A DNA stretch of 64,000 bases from BS150m-G50 sp964517435. GTDB lineage: Bacteria; CAIWAD01; BS150m-G50. The translations under genes were made by a program, and so were the position numbers. Positions 32,483 to 39,529 of this stretch are shown here, one piece after another. The stretch is taken from assembly GCA_964517435.1 (NCBI GenBank), contig CAZFEC010000005.1, positions 34,658-98,657 on the forward strand, read 5' to 3'. Position 1 is the first letter of the stretch. The number at the start of each line of letters is the position of its first letter. The notes under the pieces were generated by a model that did no database searches, was not told where the DNA came from, and was given only the letters and a program-made list of their open reading frames with translations.

Positions 32483-33211
32483 GTGAAGGGAATCGTGCTA
32501 GCAGGCGGCACCGGCTCACGGCTGTTTCCGTTAACCAAGGTGACCAACAAGCATCTATTGCCGGTCGGCCGCGTGCCGATGATCTACTTCCCCATTCAGA
32601 AACTGACGCAGGCGGGCATCGATGAAATCCTGATCGTCACCGGTGTTGAAAATATGGGCGATGTCGTCAACCTGCTGGGCAGCGGCCGGGAGTTCAACTG
32701 CCGCTTTACCTACAAGGTGCAGGATGAAGCCGGCGGTATCGCCCACGCCCTGGCACTGGCGGAGAACTTCACGGGCAGCTCGCCCATGGTAGTGCTGCTG
32801 GGGGACAATATCTTCTCCGGCGATATCACGCCGTTCGTGCGGGAATTCGCCAAGCGCGACACTGGGGCGATGGTGCTGCTGAAGGAGGTCCCGGACCCGG
32901 GACGCTACGGCGTGGCCACGGTAGCGGACGGCGTCGTACAGCGGATCGTGGAGAAGCCGGAGCAGCCGGAGAGCAACCTCGCCGTCACCGGCATCTATAT
33001 GTACGATGACAAGGTCTTCGACTATATCCGCCAGCTGGAGCCCTCCGGCCGCGGCGAACTTGAAATTACCGATGTGAACAATCATTACCTGCGCAACGGA
33101 GAACTGTTCTCCGCACTTCTACCCGGCTGGTGGACCGATGCCGGTACTTTCGAATCACTGGCGCTGGCCAACCAGCACTTGCAGGAACAAACTAGTGGAG
33201 AGGATAGATGA
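32483..33211 (+). CDS. NDP-sugar pyrophosphorylase, short RmlA type
   Basis: 242 residues, GTG start with GGGAGGATAT immediately before. The signature GIVLAGGTGSRLFPLT with NKHLLPVGRVPMI, then VVLLGDNIFSG, IVEKPEQPESN, GIYMYDDKVF, GRGELEITDVNNHY and GWWTDAGTFESL, identifies a glucose-1-phosphate thymidylyl/uridylyltransferase. Classical RmlA is about 290 residues; short forms near 240-250 exist. In this cluster it would supply UDP- or dTDP-glucose to the dehydrogenase encoded next, with which it overlaps by four bases. Confidence 0.88.
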   Translation: MKGIVLAGGTGSRLFPLTKVTNKHLLPVGRVPMIYFPIQKLTQAGIDEILIVTGVENMGDVVNLLGSGREFNCRFTYKVQDEAGGIAHALALAENFTGSSPMVVLLGDNIFSGDITPFVREFAKRDTGAMVLLKEVPDPGRYGVATVADGVVQRIVEKPEQPESNLAVTGIYMYDDKVFDYIRQLEPSGRGELEITDVNNHYLRNGELFSALLPGWWTDAGTFESLALANQHLQEQTSGEDR

Positions 33212-34509
33212 AACTGGCAGTTGTTGGAACCGGCTATGTCGGCCTCGTGGCGGGCACCTGTTTCGCCGAAGTCGGCAATACGGTTACCTGTATCGACACC
33301 GACGAGGGGAAAGTGGCGATGCTCAATCGCGGCGAACTCCCGATCTATGAACCCGGCCTGCAGGAGATTCTCGAAAAGGCGGTGCGCAACGAGCGCCTTT
33401 TCTTCACCGGCAACTACGAGCGGGCGATTCCGGATGCGGATGTGGTTTTCATCGCGGTCGGAACGCCGCCGGATGAGGACGGTTCCGCCGACCTCCAGCA
33501 TGTACTGGCCGCGGCCCGGATGATCGGCGAACATATGCAGGGCTATACCGTCATCGTCGACAAATCCACCGTACCGGTCGGAACCGCCGTTAAAGTGCAC
33601 CAGGCGGTAAGCGAGGCCACCGACGCCGAATTCGATGTCGTTTCCAACCCGGAGTTCCTCAAGGAGGGCGCCGCCGTCCAGGATTTCCTCAAGCCGGACC
33701 GGGTGGTGATCGGCGCTCCCAACGACAAGGCGCGTGATACAATGGTTCAGCTCTACAAGCCTTTCGTGCGGACCAATCATCCCATCGTCACCATGGACGT
33801 CCCCAGCGCCGAGATGACGAAGTACGCCGCCAACGCCATGTTGGCGACACGTATCACGTTCATGAACGAGATTGCCAATCTCTGCGAGCAGGTCGGCGCC
33901 AACGTGGAGATGGTGCGCAGCGGCATCGGCACCGATACCCGCATCGGACCGCAGTTTCTCTTCCCCGGTGTCGGCTTCGGCGGTTCCTGTTTCCCCAAGG
34001 ATGTCCGCGCCATCATGCAGACCGGCGAACAGAACGACTCGCCCATGCGGATTCTGGAGGCGGTGCAGGAGGTGAACGATGCCCAGAAACTGGTGCTGTA
34101 TCGCAAGGCCGATCAGTACTACCAGGGGGACCTCAGCGGCAAGACCTTCGCTGTCTGGGGCCTGGCGTTCAAAGCTCGCACCGACGACATGCGGGAAGCA
34201 CCCGCTATCTACATGATCAACGCACTGCTGGAGCAGGGCGCCCGCGTGCAGGCCTGGGATCCGGAGGCGATGAGCAACGCCCGCCACATCTTCGGCGACC
34301 GGGTACAGTTGACTCACACTCAGTACGATGCCCTGCAGGACGCCGATGCCCTGATGATCCTGACTGAATGGTCCGATTTCCGGGAGCCCGATTTCGAAAG
34401 GATCAAGCGGCTCCTCAAGCAGCCGGTGATTTTCGACGGCCGCAACCTTTACAACCCGGTTCAGATGAAGCAGGAAGGAATCGAGTACTTCTCGATCGGA
34501 CGTCCCTGA
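33208..34509 (+). CDS. ugd: UDP-glucose 6-dehydrogenase
   Basis: 433 residues. Motifs: KLAVVGTGYVGLVAGTCFAE (NAD binding), STVPVGT, NPEFLKEGAAVQDFLKPDR, EMTKYAANAMLATRITFMNE, and GFGGSCFPKDVRA with the catalytic Cys. It oxidises UDP-glucose to UDP-glucuronate, the substrate of the UDP-xylose synthase encoded downstream. GGAGAGG precedes the ATG inside the previous gene. Confidence 0.95.
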   Translation: MKLAVVGTGYVGLVAGTCFAEVGNTVTCIDTDEGKVAMLNRGELPIYEPGLQEILEKAVRNERLFFTGNYERAIPDADVVFIAVGTPPDEDGSADLQHVLAAARMIGEHMQGYTVIVDKSTVPVGTAVKVHQAVSEATDAEFDVVSNPEFLKEGAAVQDFLKPDRVVIGAPNDKARDTMVQLYKPFVRTNHPIVTMDVPSAEMTKYAANAMLATRITFMNEIANLCEQVGANVEMVRSGIGTDTRIGPQFLFPGVGFGGSCFPKDVRAIMQTGEQNDSPMRILEAVQEVNDAQKLVLYRKADQYYQGDLSGKTFAVWGLAFKARTDDMREAPAIYMINALLEQGARVQAWDPEAMSNARHIFGDRVQLTHTQYDALQDADALMILTEWSDFREPDFERIKRLLKQPVIFDGRNLYNPVQMKQEGIEYFSIGRP

Positions 34510-34541
34510 CCGCCGGTGCTGAACCCGCCGGTTGCGACGAT

Positions 34542-34560
34542 GTGATACAGGAGGAACAGG
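34542..34560 (+). promoter_or_regulatory. GTGATACA word merged with the ribosome binding site of uxs
   Basis: GTGATACA (34542-34549) is immediately followed by GGAGGAACAGG and the ATG at 34561, so the dispersed word sits against the Shine-Dalgarno sequence in the 51-base gap after ugd. Confidence 0.7.
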
Positions 34561-35496
34561 ATGCGTTATCTGGTTACCGGAGGCGCTGGTTTTATCGGCA
34601 GTCATTTGGTCGATCAGCTGCTCGCCGACGGTCATGAAGTCATCTGCGTAGACAACTTTTTCACCGGCAGCAAATCGAATGTATCACACAATCTGGCCAA
34701 TCCCGCTTTTGAGCTGATCCGGCACGATATCATCAATCCACTCCACCTGGAGATCGACCGCATCTATCATCTGGCCTGTCCCGCTTCCCCGATCAATTAT
34801 CAGATCAATCCGGTTAAGACCCTGAAGACATCCGTTATGGGCACCGTCAATATGCTGGGCCAGGCCAAGCGGGTGAAGGCCCGCATACTGCTGGCGTCCA
34901 CCTCCGAGGTCTACGGCGATCCGGAAGTGCACCCGCAGGTGGAAGAGTACTGGGGTAATGTCAACCCGATCGGACCGCGCAGCTGTTACGACGAGGGTAA
35001 GCGCGCCGCCGAGACGCTGATGTTCGATTATCACCGTCAGAACGGAGTGGATATCCGGGTGGTACGGATCTTCAATACCTACGGCCCCCGGATGGCGGCC
35101 CACGACGGCCGGGTTGTCTCCAACTTCATCGTCCAGGCGCTGCAGGGACAAGAACTCACCCTGTTTGGCGATGGTGAACAGACCCGCTCTTTCTGCTACG
35201 TGGAGGACATGGTCCGTGGTCTGATCACGATGATGGAGAACGACGAACACATCGGGCCCATCAACATGGGTAATCCGGGCGAGTTCACCATGCGGCAGCT
35301 GGCCGACCTGGTACTGGAGCTGACCGGCAGCGGCAGCGAGATCGTCTACGGCGAACTGCCGGTCGACGATCCGCGCGTACGCTGTCCCGATATCAGCAAG
35401 GCGGTCGACAATCTGGGTTGGCAGCCGAGCATCCCGCTCCGGGAGGGATTGCAGCGCACCATCGCCTGGTTCAAAGAGCATCTACCCGCATCTTGA
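34561..35496 (+). CDS. uxs: UDP-glucuronate decarboxylase (UDP-xylose synthase)
   Basis: 311 residues, extended short-chain dehydrogenase. YLVTGGAGFIGSHLVDQLL binds NAD; HLACPASPINYQINPVKTLK, LLASTSEVYGDP, GNVNPIGPRSCYDEGKRAAE (YxxxK catalytic pair) and VRIFNTYGPRM are diagnostic of the UXS group. It converts UDP-glucuronate to UDP-xylose, completing the Glc-1-P to UDP-Xyl route with the two preceding genes. Products probably feed surface polysaccharide, perhaps the glycan to which T9SS cargo is attached. Confidence 0.94.
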   Translation: MRYLVTGGAGFIGSHLVDQLLADGHEVICVDNFFTGSKSNVSHNLANPAFELIRHDIINPLHLEIDRIYHLACPASPINYQINPVKTLKTSVMGTVNMLGQAKRVKARILLASTSEVYGDPEVHPQVEEYWGNVNPIGPRSCYDEGKRAAETLMFDYHRQNGVDIRVVRIFNTYGPRMAAHDGRVVSNFIVQALQGQELTLFGDGEQTRSFCYVEDMVRGLITMMENDEHIGPINMGNPGEFTMRQLADLVLELTGSGSEIVYGELPVDDPRVRCPDISKAVDNLGWQPSIPLREGLQRTIAWFKEHLPAS

Positions 35497-37094
35497 GAGT
35501 CTTCAGTTTCCTGCTCCTGGCTTTGCTGGCGGCCGGTTGCGCCCGGATGGGCCCGCCGGACGGCGGGGAACGTGATACAACCCCCCCGCGCATAATCTAC
35601 TCCCTGCCTGAAGTGGAAGCCGTCTCCGTCGATCCCGGCGCGCCGATCGTTCTGAAATTCAGCAAGTATATGGATCGCGCTTCAGTGAGCCAGGCGGCTT
35701 TCTTCTCACCACCCCTCTCCGGTGAAGTGATATGGCGCTGGCGCGGACGTACCGTACGTATCACGCACACCGAACCGTTCGCGGCTCAACGGACTACGGT
35801 CATGACCCTGGGAGCGGGGATGACCGATTACAGCGGCAATGAAATGCGGGAACCGTTCGCGCTGGCCTTCAGCACGTCAGAGCTGCTGGAGCGGGGAGTG
35901 TTACGCGCCGGGATCACCGGACTGCCCCCGCGGGAAACCGCCGAGCTGTGGCTGGTTGACAGCATCCAGGCGGGCATGCAACCGCTGCATGTGTTGCCGG
36001 TAAAGGCGGACGGGCGGGCCTACGATTTCCTCTACCTGCCGGAAGGGCGGCGCCAGCTGGTTGCGGTACAGGATATCGACCACGACCGGAGCTGGCATCC
36101 CTTCAGTGAGCGCATCGGCTTTCCGCGCCAGCCGGTGACGGTGCCCGATACGACTAATCTGCACCTCTTTCACCTGGACTACGCCTATCCCGACACGGTG
36201 ATACTCAACGCGGCGCGACCGTTGCACAGCCGCCTGTTGCGGCTCAGCGGCTTTTTCCCCGATTCCCTGCGGGGAAGCGGCTGCCAGCTGTGCAACTGGC
36301 CCGGCACTGAGCTGTATACCGCTCCGGTGCTGTTCGCCGATCGCTTCCAGGCGCTGCTGGCGATTCCGGCGGCGATCACGGCCGACAGCGCCCGTCTGAG
36401 TCTGACCGGTCGCTACCCCAGTATTCAGTTACGTTTCGCCACCTCCGCCTTCAGCGATACCTTCAAGACGGCGATCACCGGCATCGATCCACGCGGTGCG
36501 GACGTCCTTCCCGGCAACCGGATCACGGTTACCGCCGGGGAACCGCTTCTGCTCGCGGATCCGGCCCGGATTACTGTCCTGCTCAACAGCGTCGATACAG
36601 TGGCGGTTGAGCGGGTCCTGCCGCTGCCCGAGGGAGGAGTGATCGAGATCGCTCCCGGCTGGAACTGGAGCGATACCTGTGAAGTCCGGCTGGAGGCGGG
36701 TTGCCTGAGTGATGTCGCCGGCAACACCGTACCCGACAGCACCCTGACCCGGCGGTTCGCGGCGCTCGAGCGTGAGTCGCTCGGTGGCCTGGATGGGCTG
36801 GTAACCGGCGTCGGCGCCGACGCTGACATCTGGGTGCAGCTGCGTACCTGGCTGGGCGACCAGGTTGCCGTTTGCCCCGCCGGACCGGACTTCAGCTTCA
36901 CGGATATCCCCGCCGGCGAATACGCGATCCGGTTATGGTGCGACCTCGACGGTGACGGCGCCTTCAGCGGCGGCAGCGCCGATCCCTTCATCTACGCCGA
37001 ACCCTATGTCGTTCTGCGTGATACATTTCAGGTGGCGCCGCGCTGGCAAGTGGGCGGTTTGCTTTTGGACGGAAAGGAGCTCCTGGATGAGTGA
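35493..37094 (+). CDS. Lipoprotein with SbsA-type Ig-like domain
   Basis: 533 residues if started at TTG 35493, whose last two bases belong to the uxs stop codon; this gives a compact lipoprotein signal (FSFLLLALLAAGC). An ATG at 35418 in the same frame would put 25 unrelated residues in front and is less likely. After the lipobox, the stretch GPPDGGERDTTPPRI followed by an SbsA Ig-like domain (IVLKFSKYMD) is typical of a conserved FCB lipoprotein family. The C-terminal part includes a carboxypeptidase-like sandwich (FTDIPAGEYAIRLWCDLDGD). Its function is unknown. It overlaps manC by eight bases. Confidence 0.8.
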   Translation: MRVFSFLLLALLAAGCARMGPPDGGERDTTPPRIIYSLPEVEAVSVDPGAPIVLKFSKYMDRASVSQAAFFSPPLSGEVIWRWRGRTVRITHTEPFAAQRTTVMTLGAGMTDYSGNEMREPFALAFSTSELLERGVLRAGITGLPPRETAELWLVDSIQAGMQPLHVLPVKADGRAYDFLYLPEGRRQLVAVQDIDHDRSWHPFSERIGFPRQPVTVPDTTNLHLFHLDYAYPDTVILNAARPLHSRLLRLSGFFPDSLRGSGCQLCNWPGTELYTAPVLFADRFQALLAIPAAITADSARLSLTGRYPSIQLRFATSAFSDTFKTAITGIDPRGADVLPGNRITVTAGEPLLLADPARITVLLNSVDTVAVERVLPLPEGGVIEIAPGWNWSDTCEVRLEAGCLSDVAGNTVPDSTLTRRFAALERESLGGLDGLVTGVGADADIWVQLRTWLGDQVAVCPAGPDFSFTDIPAGEYAIRLWCDLDGDGAFSGGSADPFIYAEPYVVLRDTFQVAPRWQVGGLLLDGKELLDE

Positions 37095-38157
37095 GATCAA
37101 ATCGGTGATCATGGCCGGTGGTATCGGCGCTCGCTTCTGGCCGCTGTCGCGGCGGCAAAATCCCAAGCAGTTCCTGTCGCTGACCGGCGATCTGAGTCTG
37201 ATCGAGGAGACGGCCAGGCGTCTGCAGCGCCTCTCCAAACCGGAAGACATCTATATCATCAGCAATCATAGATACAGTGAACGCTTGACGGCGCTCTTAC
37301 CCGGGATTCCGCGCGACAACATCTTCTTCGAGCCGGTGCAACGCAATACCGCGCCCTGTATCGGCCTGGCGGCGACCGTGATCGAACAGCGGCATCCCGG
37401 CAGTGTAATGGCGATATTTCCGTCCGATCACCTGATCGGCAACGAACGCGCCTTCACCGGCCGCATTCGGGAAGCCGCCGCCATAGCGGGCAGCAGGGAT
37501 GTACTGATGACGATCGGTGTTGAACCGACCCGCCCCGAAACCGGTTACGGTTATATCCAGCTGGCCGGTGAGATACAGCCTGGTTGTCATCAGGTGCGGA
37601 CTTTCGCGGAGAAGCCGAACCTGGCTACCGCCCAGCGTTTCATCAGCAGCGGCGATTTCCTCTGGAATTCCGGAATCTTCGTCTGGCGCAGCTCCGTCTT
37701 CCTGCAGGCTCTGCAGCAGCACCTGGAGGATGTGTACGACGTCATGACCGAACTCAAGCCTGTGGTCGACACTCCGGAGTTCGAAGCGCAGCTGCAGCGG
37801 GTGTTTCCGCTGTCGCCGTCGGTTTCCGTCGATTACGGTATCCTGGAGCAATCGCGCAACGTCGCGGTGATCCGCGCCAAGTTTCCCTGGAGTGATGTCG
37901 GGTCCTGGCAGGAAGCCTACCTGCGCAGTCCCAAGGATCAGGACCAGAACGTGATACAGGGTGAGGTAATCGCCGTGGATGCAAGTGGCAACTACGTGCG
38001 GACGGAAGCGCAACGTCTGATTGCGCTGGTCGGCGTTAAAGACCTGGTGGTGATCGACACCGGCGACGCACTGCTGGTGGCGCGGCGTGATACAGTCCAG
38101 GATGTAAGCCAGATTGTGAACCAGCTCCGCGAAGAGGAGAAAGACGAATATCTCTAG
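37087..38157 (+). CDS. manC: Mannose-1-phosphate guanylyltransferase
   Basis: 356 residues with AAGGAG before ATG 37087; longer in-frame starts would lie deep in the preceding gene. Motifs: SVIMAGGIGARFWPLSR, NPKQFLSLTGD, FEPVQRNTAPCIGLAA, IFPSDHLIG, ETGYGYIQL, FAEKPNLATA, FLWNSGIFVW and SVDYGILEQ. It makes GDP-mannose from mannose-1-phosphate and GTP. The fused phosphomannose isomerase domain of long ManC proteins is absent. It carries two GTGATACA words close together (37951 and 38087). Confidence 0.94.
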   Translation: MSEIKSVIMAGGIGARFWPLSRRQNPKQFLSLTGDLSLIEETARRLQRLSKPEDIYIISNHRYSERLTALLPGIPRDNIFFEPVQRNTAPCIGLAATVIEQRHPGSVMAIFPSDHLIGNERAFTGRIREAAAIAGSRDVLMTIGVEPTRPETGYGYIQLAGEIQPGCHQVRTFAEKPNLATAQRFISSGDFLWNSGIFVWRSSVFLQALQQHLEDVYDVMTELKPVVDTPEFEAQLQRVFPLSPSVSVDYGILEQSRNVAVIRAKFPWSDVGSWQEAYLRSPKDQDQNVIQGEVIAVDASGNYVRTEAQRLIALVGVKDLVVIDTGDALLVARRDTVQDVSQIVNQLREEEKDEYL

Positions 38158-38178
38158 ACTAATTCGGAAAGAAGTGGT

Positions 38179-38454
38179 ATGAAAGGCAAAGCAGCGTCGG
38201 AGCGGACTGAACGGGAAAAGCAGCTCCGGAAACAGCTGGAACAACTGAAGGCGCAAGCCGCTCAGCATGGTATCCAGGTACGTCTCGAGCAGGGGAACTT
38301 CAGGAGCGGCAGTTGCCGCGTGGAAGAGCGGCAGCAGATTATTATCAACCGCCGTCTCACGCTGGAGGAGCGGGTTATTCAACTGCAGCGAGAGCTGGAA
38401 CGGCGGAATGTCACCCCGGTAACGGACGGTGACAAACCGGAAACCGACGACTGA
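38179..38454 (+). CDS. Small conserved coiled-coil protein
   Basis: 91 residues. A highly charged helix (residues 5-33) predicted to form a coiled coil precedes a short conserved-looking core (GSCRVEERQQIIINRR) and a second helix (LEERVIQLQRELERR). Similar short proteins occur in FCB genomes, without known function. It lies 21 bases after manC and 33 before the Crp/Fnr gene, all in one direction. Confidence 0.65.
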   Translation: MKGKAASERTEREKQLRKQLEQLKAQAAQHGIQVRLEQGNFRSGSCRVEERQQIIINRRLTLEERVIQLQRELERRNVTPVTDGDKPETDD

Positions 38455-38487
38455 CGGCAAGCAAGGGAGTAATCCCGGGGAGGTAGT

Positions 38488-39174
38488 ATGCTGGTGAAGT
38501 TCCTGAAATCGGTGAGGATCTTTCGCAGGCTCGACGAAGACGCATTGACAGAGCTGGCGGATTATTTCAAAACCCGTCACTACGGCAAAAACAACCTGAT
38601 CATCTTCGAGGATGACGCCGGTCTCCAGTTTTTTGTGATACGCAGCGGCCAGGTGAAGATCTCCCGCATCAGTCAACAGGGAGAGGAAGTTATCCTAGCC
38701 ATCCTGGGACCGGGACAGTTCTTCGGCGAAGTTTCCATTATCGACGGCGGTCCGCGCAGTGCCACCGTCACTTCGCTCGACGATGTGGAGCTGTTAAGCA
38801 TCAGCCGCGAACGTTTTCAGTATTTCCTGAGTGAGTATCCGCAGCTGGCGCTGGCACTGCTGCGTGAGATGGCATCGCGGTTCCGCAAGAGCGATGCGCA
38901 GATCAAGAGCCTCTCCCTGATGGATGCCCGCGAACGGGTGGCCAACACCCTGTTTCAGCTGGCTCTCGAGATCGGTCTGGAGCGGAAAGAGCGTGAATAT
39001 GTGATCGAAGACCTGCCCCTACAGCGGGACTTGGCCAACATCGCCGGTACCTCACGCGAGACCGTCTCCCGCATCATCACCCGTTTCCAGGAGGAGGGGC
39101 TGGTTCAGCGCGAAGGCAACCGGCTGGTGATACCGGACGTCTTCCGTCTGGAGCGGATCTTCAACCAGGTGTAG
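38488..39174 (+). CDS. Crp/Fnr family transcriptional regulator
   Basis: 228 residues, GGGGAGG before the ATG. N-terminal cyclic-nucleotide-binding fold (FFVIRSGQVKISR, GPGQFFGEVSIIDGGPRSATV) and C-terminal winged helix (DLPLQRDLANIAGTSRETVSRIITRFQEEGLV). No cysteine cluster for an FNR iron-sulfur centre is present, so it belongs with the cyclic-nucleotide-like or haem-type members. It may control the sugar-nucleotide run it terminates. Confidence 0.92.
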   Translation: MLVKFLKSVRIFRRLDEDALTELADYFKTRHYGKNNLIIFEDDAGLQFFVIRSGQVKISRISQQGEEVILAILGPGQFFGEVSIIDGGPRSATVTSLDDVELLSISRERFQYFLSEYPQLALALLREMASRFRKSDAQIKSLSLMDARERVANTLFQLALEIGLERKEREYVIEDLPLQRDLANIAGTSRETVSRIITRFQEEGLVQREGNRLVIPDVFRLERIFNQV

Positions 39175-39219
39175 CGGCCGCTTTCAAAGCGCGCGTCCGC
39201 AATGACCGGCCTGAAACTG

Positions 39220-39266
39220 AAACCGCCTGCTGTCCGGAAGGATAACAGGCGGTTTTCATTTTGTAT
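39220..39266 (+). terminator. Strong intrinsic terminator after the Crp/Fnr gene, joined to a TGTATCAC word
   Basis: AAACCGCCTG (39220-39229) pairs with CAGGCGGTTT (39246-39255), with additional pairing in the 16-base loop. The T-rich tail TTTTCATTTTG runs into TGTATCAC (39262-39269). This repeats the terminator-plus-word arrangement seen at 12220 and 17732. Confidence 0.88.
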
Positions 39267-39281
39267 CACGTTGTCCTGGCA

Positions 39282-39529
39282 GCCTACCGGATTATCTCCG
39301 GCGCCTACCGGATTATCTCCGGCGCCTACCGGATTATCTCCGGCGCCTACCGGATTANNNNNNNNNNNNNNNNNNNNNNNNNNNNNNNNNNNNNNNNNNN
39401 NNNNNNNNNNNNNNNNNNNNNNNNNNNNNNNNNNNNNNNNNNNNNNNNNNNNNNNNNGCCTACCGGATTATCTCCGGCGCCTACCGGATTATCTCCGGCG
39501 CCTACCGGATTATCTCCGGCGCCTACCGG
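39282..39529. repeat. 21-bp tandem repeat array interrupted by an assembly gap
   Basis: The unit starts GCCTACCGGATTATCTCC and ends GGC (21 bp). Three full copies and a partial one precede the gap (39282-39357), three full copies and a 9-base remnant follow it (39458-39529), all apparently identical. Each unit contains CCGGA-TTATC-TCCGG, able to form a 5-bp hairpin. The unit length is a multiple of three, so both strands stay open. The last remnant covers the stop codon of the minus-strand T9SS cargo gene. Identical copies flanking the gap imply the true array is longer than shown. Confidence 0.95.
39358..39457. other. Assembly gap of 100 N
   Basis: Exactly 100 ambiguous bases inside the tandem repeat, the usual placeholder for a scaffold gap of unknown size. 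The number of repeat copies here is therefore undetermined. Confidence 0.98.

Noticed and set aside
39282..39529. CRISPR array
   Set aside because: The 21-bp units are directly adjacent with no spacers, and no cas genes are nearby; it is a tandem repeat.
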